64,000 nucleotides of DNA from contig JANSXP010000020.1 of NCBI GenBank assembly GCA_024742875.1, positions 1 to 64,000 of the forward strand. Reading direction: 5' to 3'. The stretch comes from Planctomycetaceae bacterium. GTDB lineage: Bacteria; Planctomycetota; Planctomycetia; Planctomycetales; Planctomycetaceae. Positions 1 to 10,389 of the stretch are shown here, piece by piece; positions within the stretch are counted from its first letter, which is position 1, and the number at the start of each line of letters is the position of its first letter. The notes beneath the pieces are model-generated. The model was not told where the DNA came from. It searched no databases and was given only the letters and a program-made list of their open reading frames with translations. The position numbers were made by a program, and so were the translations under genes.

Positions 1-1472
<1,472 letters not shown>

Positions 1473-1734
1473 GCTTCTTTAATTTCCCGAATTGAAAACA
1501 CACAGATAAGTTCTGACTGCCATCCAGCAGTGGTGCTGGCGTGCGTTGAGGGACTCCCGCCGCCACGATCACCGGACACAGGTCGAAGAAAAAAAACTGT
1601 CGTGCCCCACACCCACCGAACACTCTGACGATTTGTTGCCAAACGGCATCACTTGCCTGCCTGCAGGGGCGACTGCAGAATGAGGTACAGATTTGCGACG
1701 TCTGAAGTTTTGATTCCCGTGCGAAAGCTCAGTG

Positions 1735-3264
1735 ATGCGTGCCCCTTTCTCTGTCCCGACCCTGACCGTCCTGCTGGCCTGCATGCTGTTGCGAAGCAGC
1801 GTCGCGGAGGACACCACGCCCGGCGAACGCCCCAACATTGTCTTCCTGCTGGCGGACGATCAGTCCACATGGTCGATGGGCTGTTACGACACACCGGGAG
1901 CCAGCACGCCTCACCTGGATCAACTGGCAGCCGATGGCATGGTGTTTGATCGCCACTACGACACGACGGCCATTTGCATGGCCAGCCGGGCAACGATCAT
2001 GACAGGGCTGTTCGAATACCGAACCGGCTGCAACTTCGAACACGGTCCACTCACCGCATCGCGCTGGCAGCACGCCTATCCGGTCCTGCTCCGAAAAGCG
2101 GGCTACCGGACGGCGTTCGCCGGAAAATTCGGCTTTGAGGTCACGCCGGCCCCGGGCAAAAAGGGTCAACTGCCCGAAGCAGACTTTGACGTGTGGGGCG
2201 GTGGCCCCGGGCAGACGTCATACGCCACAAAGAAGAACAAATCGATGGCTCGCTACGCGGCACAGTATCCGCACTCCACGCGATCGTACGGCGCCTTCGG
2301 AGCGGACTTCATCGCCGAGTCCGCCAAATCCGCAGCCCCCTTTTGCCTGTCCATCAGCTTCAAGGCGCCCCACCACCCGGTTGACCCGGACCCAATGTTC
2401 GATGATGTCTTTCGCGATATGACATTCTCCAAACCTGGCAACTACGGCCGCGAATTTGGCGAACATCTCAGTCAGCAAAGTCGCCAGGGACGCCAGTACG
2501 AACGGTTTGACTCCTGGCACTATCGCGATCGCTACGATGAGACCATGGCGCTTTATTTTCAGCAGATCTACGCCATTGACTATGCGGTCGGCATGATTCG
2601 AACGGCGCTCAGGAAAGCGGGCGCGGCCGACAACACGGTGGTCATCTACACGTCTGACAATGGTTTCATGAATGGCTCCCATGGCTACGGCAGCAAGGTC
2701 ATCCCCTATGAAGAATCCACGCGAGTGCCCCTGATCGTCTTCGATCCACGTCACATCAGCAGCGGACAGAAACTGCGATGTCAGTCGCTGACAGGCAATG
2801 TGGACATCGCCCCCACCATTCTAGATCTGGCCGGGGTGCCACAGCCCGACGACCTGGACGGCCAGAGTCTCATGCCGCTGTACGATGATCCCACGTCAGA
2901 CGGTCACGCATTCCTGCCCCTCATCAACGCCTGGGGGCCGCGCGAGGTGCATAGTCTGGGCGTGGTCACCACCGACTGGAAATTTGTCTACTGGCCGTGG
3001 GCGCAAGGAGAATTCACCGCCACAGAAGAGCTTTTTCATCTGACGACTGATCGCCTCGAACTGACAAACGTCCGCAATGATCCCACACAAGAAACGGCCG
3101 TCAGGCAGATGCAGCAACTCTACGATCAGGCCGTTCGGCACTGGCAGGGCCATGCCGTGCCCCATCACAACTACACGCCATTTGGCCGACTGTTTGATCG
3201 CGGACTGTCGTGGGAACAAAAGCAGGCAGCCTTCAGTAAACGCAAACGTGGCGCGAAAAAATAA
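1735..3264 (+). CDS. Sulfatase (arylsulfatase family), exported
   Basis: The 509-residue protein begins with a signal peptide (about residues 1-24) and belongs to the formylglycine-dependent sulfatases. Visible family features are NIVFLLADD (metal-ligand Asp41/Asp42), STPHLDQLAADG, the active-site signature CMASRATIMTG with Cys81 as the residue converted to formylglycine, and YTSDNGF followed by YEESTRVPLIV (second metal site). The signature has Ala where the classic motif has Pro (CxASR), a variant I recall from planctomycete sulfatases. It probably removes sulfate from a polysaccharide outside the cytoplasm; the substrate cannot be read. GTG at 1732 directly precedes the chosen ATG and is an alternative start. 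The gene is monocistronic. Confidence 0.93.
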   Translation: MRAPFSVPTLTVLLACMLLRSSVAEDTTPGERPNIVFLLADDQSTWSMGCYDTPGASTPHLDQLAADGMVFDRHYDTTAICMASRATIMTGLFEYRTGCNFEHGPLTASRWQHAYPVLLRKAGYRTAFAGKFGFEVTPAPGKKGQLPEADFDVWGGGPGQTSYATKKNKSMARYAAQYPHSTRSYGAFGADFIAESAKSAAPFCLSISFKAPHHPVDPDPMFDDVFRDMTFSKPGNYGREFGEHLSQQSRQGRQYERFDSWHYRDRYDETMALYFQQIYAIDYAVGMIRTALRKAGAADNTVVIYTSDNGFMNGSHGYGSKVIPYEESTRVPLIVFDPRHISSGQKLRCQSLTGNVDIAPTILDLAGVPQPDDLDGQSLMPLYDDPTSDGHAFLPLINAWGPREVHSLGVVTTDWKFVYWPWAQGEFTATEELFHLTTDRLELTNVRNDPTQETAVRQMQQLYDQAVRHWQGHAVPHHNYTPFGRLFDRGLSWEQKQAAFSKRKRGAKK

Positions 3265-3338
3265 CGTCGCGTCACCATCCGGAGCGGAAGACGACGCAGC
3301 AGGCTGTCCTGAACGGCAGCGCGCAGATCGGTCGGCAA

Positions 3339-3376
3339 CCTGCCGTGGTCGCCAGCCTGCCGTGGTCGCCAGCCTG
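3339..3376. repeat. 17-bp intergenic direct repeat
   Basis: The 17-mer CCTGCCGTGGTCGCCAG occurs twice head to tail (3339-3355 and 3356-3372), followed by four bases of a third copy. It lies between the convergent sulfatase and ychF genes. No clear terminator stem was found there, so the repeat is the main content of this 139-bp gap. Confidence 0.85.
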
Positions 3377-3403
3377 ATGTCACGCGGTTGCCCGCCGCGG
3401 GCC

Positions 3404-4495
3404 TTACTTATTGAACAGAAAGTGGCAGATGTCTCCGTCCTGCATGACGTAATCCTTGCCTTCCACTCTCATGCGACCGGCCGCCCGGATCTCTTTTTCG
3501 CTCTTTAGTTCCTGCAGATCCGGCACAGCGTAGACCTCACAGCGGATGAAGCCCTTTTCGAAATCCGTGTGAATCACGCCAGCCGCCTGAGGGGCCGTAG
3601 CGCCAACAGGGATTGTCCATGCGCGAACTTCTTTTTCGCCGGCCGTGAAATAACTTTGCAGCCCGAGTGTCTTGTAGGCGGCACGAGCGACGGTACCCAG
3701 GGCGGGTTCCGTCAGGCCAACCGATTCCAGCATTTCCAGACGGTCCGCGTCGTCCAGTTCGCCCAGTTCTTCTTCAAAGCGAGCACACACGGGCACCACC
3801 TGAGCGCCCACGGAATCTGCGTGCTCCCGAACCTTCTGCACGTATTCGTTGTCGCCCGCCACGCCATCTTCGTCCACATTGGCAATGTACAGAATCGGCT
3901 TGGCCGTCATTAACCCCAGACCACGAACAACGCGTGCTTCGTCCGGTGTGAATTCCAGAATCCGCAGCGGCTTCTCCTGATCCGCATGGGCCGAACACCG
4001 CTTGATGACGTCGACACGCAGCGCCGCCTCTTTGTCACCACCACGAGCCGCCCTTTCCGCTTTGGGCAGCGCATTGGCCAGTGTTTCCATGTCGGCCAGC
4101 AGCAGTTCCATCTCGATGACTTCAATGTCCGAGATCGGATTGACGGCCCCCGTCACGTGGGTGATGTCTTCGTTTTCGAAGCAGCGAACGACCTGCAGGA
4201 TGGCGTCGACCTCACGAATGTGGCTGAGGAACTTGTTACCCAGCCCCTCGCCCTTGCTGGCGCCTTCCACAATGCCGGCAATATCCACCAGCTTCAAGAC
4301 GGCGGGAATCACCTTCTGCGGCGGAATGAAGCTGGTGATGATATCCAGTCGGGGGTCCGGCACACTGACGATGCCCTCATTGGGCTCGATGGTGCAGAAT
4401 GGATAGTTGGCGCTCTGAGCCGCGCCGGAGCTGGTGAGCGCGTTAAAAAGTGTGCTCTTGCCGACATTGGGAAGTCCAACGATTCCCGCTTCCAT
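3404..4495 (-). CDS. ychF: Redox-regulated ATPase YchF (Obg-like)
   Basis: The 363-residue protein matches the full usual YchF length. The P-loop GLPNVGKST lies at residues 7-15, followed by the switch region [12 protein letters not shown] and the G3-like DIAG. The C terminus carries the TGS-like domain ([26 protein letters not shown]) ending in HFLFNK, as in other YchF proteins. YchF is a ribosome-associated P-loop NTPase that prefers ATP and is linked to oxidative-stress responses. ATG 4495 gives the canonical [14 protein letters not shown] start. The gene is followed by the sulfatase in convergent orientation. Confidence 0.97.
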   Translation of the reverse strand: MEAGIVGLPNVGKSTLFNALTSSGAAQSANYPFCTIEPNEGIVSVPDPRLDIITSFIPPQKVIPAVLKLVDIAGIVEGASKGEGLGNKFLSHIREVDAILQVVRCFENEDITHVTGAVNPISDIEVIEMELLLADMETLANALPKAERAARGGDKEAALRVDVIKRCSAHADQEKPLRILEFTPDEARVVRGLGLMTAKPILYIANVDEDGVAGDNEYVQKVREHADSVGAQVVPVCARFEEELGELDDADRLEMLESVGLTEPALGTVARAAYKTLGLQSYFTAGEKEVRAWTIPVGATAPQAAGVIHTDFEKGFIRCEVYAVPDLQELKSEKEIRAAGRMRVEGKDYVMQDGDICHFLFNK

Positions 4496-4630
4496 GTGAC
4501 TGCAATCCTCTGGCCAAAGTTCAAATACATCGGGGACAGGGATGGTAGCGAACAGACGCGGGCAGAGAAACGGGAGCGTTCGACAACCGCCCGCATTCCG
4601 GAGAATGGCACTTCATTCAGATCGATTCGT

Positions 4631-5233
4631 TCAGGCCGATTCGCACATCTGCTGCAGTTGAATTTCGTCGGCCGCATCCTGCATGGCGCAGACATCTGCC
4701 CGCGCGTAAACGCGACGTCGATGGCGAATTCCGGCGACCAGTTCGGCCGCCGAGCGGCTTGCCATGCCCACAAACACGACAAATGCGACAACGAAAAAAA
4801 CAACGATGGCCAGCAGGACGTTCGGCCAGTCACGCCACAGCGACTGCTGGATGATGCGAATGTTCTCGGCCGAAATTCCGCGCTCGGTCATCGCTTCGCT
4901 GTGAGATCTGCCCAGTTGTTCCAGATTGCGGTCCTGAGTTTCCGGATCAGAATCCCACACCGTCAGAGATTCCAGGAAAACGGGAAACGGCATCACGCGC
5001 TCAAAGAAATAGGTCGTCGAGACAAAAGCAATCAACCCGATCAGCAGTGCGGGCGTCAGCAGGTTGCCCGCGTGAGCTGCCAGGGATCGGTATTCCCGAT
5101 TGCTGCGCCTTTGGGAAAAAGACCCATCCAGCCGATACGAGTTTTGCTGCATCATCTCCCAGCAGGAGAAGGGAATGGTGGCCACAAACAGGAACGCCAG
5201 CAACAGGGGCGTCAGGAATAGTGCAACAAGCAT
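4631..5233 (-). CDS. Hypothetical inner-membrane protein, about 200 residues
   Basis: I do not recognise the family. The 200-residue protein has three hydrophobic segments: residues 1-25 (LVALFLTPLLLAFLFVATIPF), about 58-80 (LLTPALLIGLIAFVSTTYFF) and about 138-158 (VLLAIVVFFVVAFVVFVGMA). A hydrophilic loop rich in Glu and Asp lies between the second and third. The C-terminal 40 residues are Arg/Ala rich and probably cytoplasmic. It lies between ychF and the OleA-like gene on the same strand. Consistent codon usage and membrane topology support a real gene. Confidence 0.7.
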   Translation of the reverse strand: MLVALFLTPLLLAFLFVATIPFSCWEMMQQNSYRLDGSFSQRRSNREYRSLAAHAGNLLTPALLIGLIAFVSTTYFFERVMPFPVFLESLTVWDSDPETQDRNLEQLGRSHSEAMTERGISAENIRIIQQSLWRDWPNVLLAIVVFFVVAFVVFVGMASRSAAELVAGIRHRRRVYARADVCAMQDAADEIQLQQMCESA

Positions 5234-5305
5234 CGCGTACCTCCTTCTGTCAGACCTGCATACTGTGCCTGGTCGACTTCAAAATAGGAAGCACCAAAAC
5301 AGGAT

Positions 5306-6352
5306 TCAGGTCTCAATTCCAAGCATCACGGAATTCAGCCCGCTGCCAATGCCCAGCAGCGCCAGTCGGGTACCAGGCGGCGGTGGATCCTCCTGAAGGC
5401 CCATCGCCAGAGCCATCGGCAGGGCCACGGCGCCCGTATTGCCGAATCGCTCGACCGTCGGAAAGTCAAGATGGGGATCGAGTTCCAGCGTTTCCAGCAG
5501 CAGCGCTCGGTGCTGCTTTCCAACCTGATGCGTGTACACCCGATCAACGTCTGCGTTGGCCCACCCCAATTCCCGACGCGTGACTTCCCACGTCTTTTTG
5601 GCCAGTCCAATTCCGGCATGCAACAGGGCCTCGGAATCCGTTTCCATCCGCGGTCGGCTGTCTCCGTGAACGTCGGCCTCCACGCCGCCAGCACAGAGGT
5701 TGTGATGTGAGGTATCAGACAGGACCGCCCCACCCTTCAACCGACGTTTTTTCTGACTCAGGCTGTCATGACACAACACGATCGCCGCACTGCCGGATCC
5801 AATTGTTAGTGACGCGAACGCGCCTTTGATGGACTTGCGGGTGAGCGACTCATCTTTCAGCAGACTATCGATGGTACCTTCCACCAGACCACGGCCGGTC
5901 TCGGTGCCCACAACGACGCCCGCCCTGATGCGGCCCAGTTCAATCAGATCGGCTATCACCAGCATGCCGTTGAGCAGCCCCAGACACGCATTGCTCAGGT
6001 CCATCACGACTGCGGCATCCGGCAGGCCGGTCCCCGCATGCACACCGGCAGCCGTGGCCGGCTCCATCTGGTCCCGGCACACCGAGCCATGAATCAGTGC
6101 GCCAAAATGCTGTGGATCCAGTCCGGAGGCTTCCACCGCCATGCGGGCTGTCTGTGCGCTGATCTGTCCGGGAAGTGTCCCGGAGGGATAGAATCGCCGT
6201 TCCGTGATGCCGGTCATCAGTTCGAGCCGGCCAAACGGCAGCCGCAGCCGCTCGTAAACCGGAGCCAGCTTCTGCTCGAGTTCGTCCGAAGACACCACAA
6301 TCTCTGGAGGATTGTGGACGACAGCTTCAACACAGACTTGCTGATACAGCAT
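5306..6352 (-). CDS. OleA-like ketosynthase (3-oxoacyl-ACP synthase III/thiolase superfamily)
   Basis: From the ATG at 6352 the protein has 348 residues. It carries the thiolase-fold catalytic triad: Cys123 in SNACLGLLNGM, His275 in THQVG and Asn305 in FGNTGAVALP. The match to OleA is stronger than to FabH: MEPATA contains the Glu (Glu97 here) that OleA supplies across the dimer, and the C-terminal LLGIGSGLN block is the same. OleA condenses two fatty acyl-CoAs to a beta-keto acid in long-chain olefin biosynthesis. No OleB, OleC or OleD homologue is nearby. The frame is open to 6421, but the 23 extra residues do not fit the family start. The product here is inferred, not shown. Confidence 0.85.
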   Translation of the reverse strand: MLYQQVCVEAVVHNPPEIVVSSDELEQKLAPVYERLRLPFGRLELMTGITERRFYPSGTLPGQISAQTARMAVEASGLDPQHFGALIHGSVCRDQMEPATAAGVHAGTGLPDAAVVMDLSNACLGLLNGMLVIADLIELGRIRAGVVVGTETGRGLVEGTIDSLLKDESLTRKSIKGAFASLTIGSGSAAIVLCHDSLSQKKRRLKGGAVLSDTSHHNLCAGGVEADVHGDSRPRMETDSEALLHAGIGLAKKTWEVTRRELGWANADVDRVYTHQVGKQHRALLLETLELDPHLDFPTVERFGNTGAVALPMALAMGLQEDPPPPGTRLALLGIGSGLNSVMLGIET

Positions 6353-6544
6353 GACATCAGGTGACAGCGGGACACAAAAAAAACGCGACGCAAATTGCGA
6401 CGCGCGGCAGCAGTGTATCACAGTCGCTCGACGGCACCCGGATGATGCCGGAGATTTCTTGAGAGAAGATCAACCCACTCCAGCCCCCTGGACAGGTGGC
6501 CCCTGTTGGTGACCGTTGCAGCCGCCCCGTGCAGGCGTCAAACA

Positions 6545-6751
6545 TCAGACGTCAGCGGTCGCCAGCGGATCGGTGGCTTCCAGACGCTGGGACAGCATCT
6601 GAATGTTGTCCAGCATATCGCTGCGACGCGCTTCATCGGACGGTTCGGGGTCCCGCTGTTCCAGCATAATGGAACGGCGAACGAACCGCAGACCCTGCAG
6701 CAGGACATCACGTTCGCTGGTGGTCAGTTCAACCTGGAGGACTTCATCCAT
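6545..6751 (-). CDS. Small conserved hypothetical protein, 68 residues
   Basis: The protein is short, acidic and probably all-helical, with no signal peptide, no Cys and no membrane segment. The stretch LTTSERDVLLQGLRFVRRSI looks like a well-formed amphipathic helix, and the Met-rich tail DMLDNIQMLSQRL looks like a second. I recall similar short proteins from planctomycete genomes but know no function. It lies between the OleA-like gene and floA on the same strand, with about 270 bp of empty sequence on its upstream side. Confidence 0.65.
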   Translation of the reverse strand: MDEVLQVELTTSERDVLLQGLRFVRRSIMLEQRDPEPSDEARRSDMLDNIQMLSQRLEATDPLATADV

Positions 6752-7022
6752 CGCGTTTCATTCCCGAAAACTGGGTATCAGAAACGCACAAATGCGGTCA
6801 CATCCTGTTTCCGAATTCATGCACCGGAGTCATCTTACGCTCAGCCGCACTCATGCTCAAGCAGTTCCTGGCGTGCGCTCCGCTCCGAGGTCACGTCGTC
6901 GCATGACCAGCTCAGGCTTGAGATTTTCGCCGATCAGCGGCTGATCCTTCCGACCGGCTCATCTCAGGTGACCCGCCAGAACAGCATGACCCGGTCAACC
7001 GGACACACTCTCGAATCAGCCC

Positions 7023-8006
7023 TTATTCGCCGTCGGCCCGCAGACTGCCGGCCCGATAGGCTTCGGCCATGGATTTGGGAATTTCGGCTTCAGCCAGCAC
7101 AACCTCGGCCTTATGCTCCTGAGTGAGGGCCTTCATTTCCTGCTCGCGGGCGACCGCCTGGGCGCGACGCTCTTCCGCCTTGGCTCGGGCAATTCGCACG
7201 TCCGCCTCGGCCTGATCCGCCTGCAGCCGAGCGCCCACATTATCACCCACGTCAATGTCAGCGATATCAATCGAGACGATGGCATAGGCCGTCTGCGAGT
7301 CCAGCCCTTTGTTCAGGACCGCCTTAGCAATCAGCATGGGATTGGCCAGAACCTCCTTGTGCGTCTCGCAGGAACCGATGGCTGAGACGATCCCCTCACC
7401 CACGCGGGCAATCACGGTTTCTTCCGTCGCCCCGCCGACCAGCTGTCCAAGGTTGGTTCGCACGGTCACACGAGCGCGGGCCTTCAGCTGAATGCCGTCC
7501 CGCGCGACTCCATCAAGTGTCGAACGGCCATGTCGAGAGGGATCGGGACAGTCAATAATGGCCGTCTTCACACTTGTCTGCACGGCTTCCATGACATTGC
7601 GCCCCGCCAGATCAATGGCCGATGCCGTGTTCCAGTCAAGGGGGATGTTGGCACGGTGAGCGGCCACTAAGGAGCGAATCACTATCGGCACGTTACCACC
7701 AGCCAGATAGTGAGATTCCATGGCGTTGGTGCCAATGTCATTCAACCCCGCCTGAACGGCCATAATTCGTGAATCGACAATCACGGTCGGATTCACCTTT
7801 TTGAGTTTCATGACCACCATCTGCATCGGTCCGATGCCTGCTCCCGACATAAAGGCGCGAAACCAGAGCGGCGCCACAGGGGCGAACATGGCGATGAAGA
7901 TCAGCAAGAACAGGCCAAAGATCGCACCGAGGCCAATCAGCAGAATCATCGGCATCGTGAGCTCTGCCATCATGGGCAGGCTGGCGGTCAACTGGTTCAC
8001 GTCCAT
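7023..8006 (-). CDS. floA: Flotillin-like protein FloA (SPFH-related)
   Basis: The 327-residue protein matches FloA/YqfA of Gram-positive bacteria across its length. A membrane segment (about residues 20-46, [21 protein letters not shown]) is followed by a conserved cytoplasmic region with [30 protein letters not shown] and [25 protein letters not shown] long Ala/Glu coiled-coil tail ([24 protein letters not shown]) follows. FloA scaffolds functional membrane microdomains. In Bacillus a NfeD-type partner usually sits beside floA; none is present here. The upstream intergenic region is shared divergently with ridA. Confidence 0.95.
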   Translation of the reverse strand: MDVNQLTASLPMMAELTMPMILLIGLGAIFGLFLLIFIAMFAPVAPLWFRAFMSGAGIGPMQMVVMKLKKVNPTVIVDSRIMAVQAGLNDIGTNAMESHYLAGGNVPIVIRSLVAAHRANIPLDWNTASAIDLAGRNVMEAVQTSVKTAIIDCPDPSRHGRSTLDGVARDGIQLKARARVTVRTNLGQLVGGATEETVIARVGEGIVSAIGSCETHKEVLANPMLIAKAVLNKGLDSQTAYAIVSIDIADIDVGDNVGARLQADQAEADVRIARAKAEERRAQAVAREQEMKALTQEHKAEVVLAEAEIPKSMAEAYRAGSLRADGE

Positions 8007-8331
8007 CAGAATTCCTTCCGCGATCTTTCACGTCACTCAGTCAAAGAAAGAGGACGTGCTGGTGTTTTCGCAAGGGCACAAATGGGCTGTACCCCACCTT
8101 TTTTTATTCTACGGTGACCACCGGCCGTTTCGCAACTTAGGCCGCCTGTCAGGCTCCGTTCGCTGCTGTCGTCATACGGCCCGTGAGCAGGCGACCGTTC
8201 GATCTGGACGCCACGCCGCACGCTGTTGAAGACAGCAGACGTCGACTACGATGGAGACTCGGAAGGAACGATGCCTTCCCGCCTCCGGATCGTCAAACTT
8301 TGGGAATTCCTTTTTTTGAGCGGAAATCGGC
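8007..8331. other. Divergent intergenic region between floA and ridA
   Basis: These 325 bases separate the floA start (minus) from the ridA start (plus) and must hold both promoters. I see a pyrimidine-rich tract with a T run at about 8092-8106 and another T run just before the GAGCGGA-type ribosome site of ridA. No open frame with gene-like composition, no tRNA and no strong hairpin is visible. Confidence 0.5.
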
Positions 8332-8793
8332 ATGTCAGTGGAAGCAAAACTCGAAGAAATGGGACTCGTCCTGCCCCCCGCTCCGGCCCCGGCCGGCACC
8401 TACAGCCCGGTGGTCGTTTTGGACAGCCTGGCGTACGTTTCCGGCCAGGGGCCCGTAACGGCAGACGGAACCTACCTGACCGGACGAGTGGGAGAAGACT
8501 TAACAGAAGAACAGGGAGTGGCGGCCGCCCGCACAGTGGGGCTGACGATGCTGGCGACTCTGAAAGCCCAGCTGGGATCGCTCGATCGGGTCAAACGCAT
8601 TATCAAGGTCCTGGGCATGGTCAATTCGACGAGCGACTTTCAAAATCACCCGGCTGTGATTAACGGCTTCAGCAATCTGATGGTGGAGATCTGGGGCGAA
8701 GACGGACGGGCGGCCCGCAGCGCTGTGGGGATGGGCTCTTTGCCGGGCAACATTGCGGTCGAAATCGAAGCGATCGTACTACTGCAGGACTGA
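8332..8793 (+). CDS. RidA family (YjgF/UK114) protein
   Basis: The 153-residue protein has the RidA layout: the N-terminal strand with TYSPVVVLDSLAYVSGQGP, the ARTVGLTMLATLKAQLGSLDRVKRIIKV helix-strand unit, and C-terminal ARSAVGMGSLPGNIAVEIEAIVLLQD. RidA enzymes hydrolyse reactive enamine/imine intermediates such as 2-aminoacrylate. In the canonical RidA the substrate-binding Arg lies in a motif near R-x-(A/C)-V; here RSAVG preserves an Arg at that place, but the strand resembles the longer RidA-like subgroups, so deaminase activity is likely but not certain. A GAGCGGA ribosome site precedes ATG 8332. Confidence 0.9.
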   Translation: MSVEAKLEEMGLVLPPAPAPAGTYSPVVVLDSLAYVSGQGPVTADGTYLTGRVGEDLTEEQGVAAARTVGLTMLATLKAQLGSLDRVKRIIKVLGMVNSTSDFQNHPAVINGFSNLMVEIWGEDGRAARSAVGMGSLPGNIAVEIEAIVLLQD

Positions 8794-8819
8794 CACACGC
8801 TGCCGCCAGGAGCCAATCG

Positions 8820-10367
8820 ATGGCCTGCTCTGCAACCGTCTGCGGGATTGGTGTCCGCTGCGTCACTGCTCTGACCGTCCTCGCTGTGATTGGCCGGATG
8901 TCTTCCACGACTGCCGCCCAGCCTCCGCACGACTCACGGCCCCGGCCTCCAGCTGGCGCAGCTGTGCGGCAGGCCGAAGAACGTGTGCTTCGCACGTTTG
9001 GCAAACAGCTGGCCAGCGTTCCCAGCCGAACCACTCGCGTTCAACTCACGGAGAGACTGCTTTCCACGGCAAATGAAACCCAGCAGCTGGCGGACGCCTG
9101 GGTCCTTTTGCAGCAGGCGCAAAGTCTGGCCATCAGGGCAGGCTCCTATCCGCTGGCAGAGCGGTGCATCGCAGCCAGGTCACGCCGCTTTCAAATTGAC
9201 GTCGGACGTATGCAGACGGAGGCATTCCTCCAGATCGCGCGCGAGTCCGCTTCCATCTCTGACCGCAGTGACCTGCAGGCGGCCGCCGCGGCGCTGATGC
9301 AGCGGATGCTGCAGGCTTCCAGCCCGGACGCGGCTCTGGAGGTGTGTGACGCGCTGGAGGACTACGCGCAACGGGTGCGGGCCGCCGCGCTGCAAACGCT
9401 GGTGAACCACTGTCGCAGTCAGCTGCAGGACGCTCAGCGGCTGGAAAGGTCGACTGACACGCTCGACGGTCGGGGACGTTATCTGTGTTTTGCGGCCGCA
9501 CAGTGGGAGCAGGGACTGCGGCTGCTGAGCGACAGCACCCGAACATCGCCGCTAAAACACATCGCAACACTTGAACAGAATTCCCGACAGTCGGGCCCCG
9601 AACGGGCAATGCAGCTGGCCGAGGAATGGTGGGAGTTTGGCCAGCGGCAGACAGGACTCGTGCAGGAAGCCGCGCGGCGGCGCGCCGCGCGCTGGTACCG
9701 TATCGCGGCCCCCCGTCTGCAGGGACTGGACAAAGCCCGGGCCGACCAGGTCCAGCAGCTGGTCGGCAAAAAATCACTGCTGTTTTCCGGCGACTGGGAT
9801 GCCTCGAATATCGACCTGCTCCTGCGTGTGACGCCTGACGATCTGGTCGACGATTCCTGGCGGCTGACAGATGGTCGCCTGATTTCCACCGCGCGGGACC
9901 GCACGGCCGTTCGCATACCCTGGCAGCCCGGATCAGAATACGATCTGACACTGACGGTGCGGCGCCGATCAGGCAACTCGTTCCTGATGATTGGTCTTTG
10001 CCACCCGCAGTCCCAGTTCACCGCCATCCTGAACGCACCGGAAGGCGGCCGATTCGTCAGCGGCCCCAGCCTGCTCGACGGCCGCGGCCTGAAAGGCAAT
10101 CCGCTGACGTCCCAACACGCCGCCCTGTTCCCAATCGACGAGCCGGTCCGCATCAGCTGCCGAGTGCGTCAGCAGTCACTGACAGTCGAGGTGGGCCAGC
10201 AGACAGTCATTGCTTTCCGGGGCGATATGAGCCGACTGACCATTGGCCCCTTCTGGCGAATCCGCAACGTGTCCACCATGTTTCTGCGATCCGAGTTTTC
10301 CGAATTCGAAATCGAATCACTGCTGCTGAATCCCATCACTGGCACCGCCAGTGAGCATCGACCCTGA
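8820..10367 (+). CDS. Secreted protein with helical N-terminal region and C-terminal beta-sandwich
   Basis: The 515-residue protein has a signal-like N terminus (hydrophobic stretch about residues 10-25, then ATTAAQ-type end). Residues 45-300 are Gln/Ala/Arg rich and predicted helical, with no recognised motif. Residues about 320-505 look like a concanavalin/LamG-type beta-sandwich: SWRLTDGRLISTARDRTAVRIPWQPGSEYDLTLTVRR-type strands, as in planctomycete DUF1080-like proteins. That relationship is inferred from pattern only. The ATG is 26 bases after the ridA stop with an AGGAG ribosome site, so it is probably co-transcribed with ridA. Function unknown. Confidence 0.75.
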   Translation: MACSATVCGIGVRCVTALTVLAVIGRMSSTTAAQPPHDSRPRPPAGAAVRQAEERVLRTFGKQLASVPSRTTRVQLTERLLSTANETQQLADAWVLLQQAQSLAIRAGSYPLAERCIAARSRRFQIDVGRMQTEAFLQIARESASISDRSDLQAAAAALMQRMLQASSPDAALEVCDALEDYAQRVRAAALQTLVNHCRSQLQDAQRLERSTDTLDGRGRYLCFAAAQWEQGLRLLSDSTRTSPLKHIATLEQNSRQSGPERAMQLAEEWWEFGQRQTGLVQEAARRRAARWYRIAAPRLQGLDKARADQVQQLVGKKSLLFSGDWDASNIDLLLRVTPDDLVDDSWRLTDGRLISTARDRTAVRIPWQPGSEYDLTLTVRRRSGNSFLMIGLCHPQSQFTAILNAPEGGRFVSGPSLLDGRGLKGNPLTSQHAALFPIDEPVRISCRVRQQSLTVEVGQQTVIAFRGDMSRLTIGPFWRIRNVSTMFLRSEFSEFEIESLLLNPITGTASEHRP

Positions 10368-10389
10368 TGCACCCGAAAAGCGGCGACTC

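Noticed and set aside
3986-5221. Long plus-strand frame opposite ychF and the membrane protein
   Set aside because: It lies antisense to ychF, whose family identity is certain; the sequence has no domain pattern.
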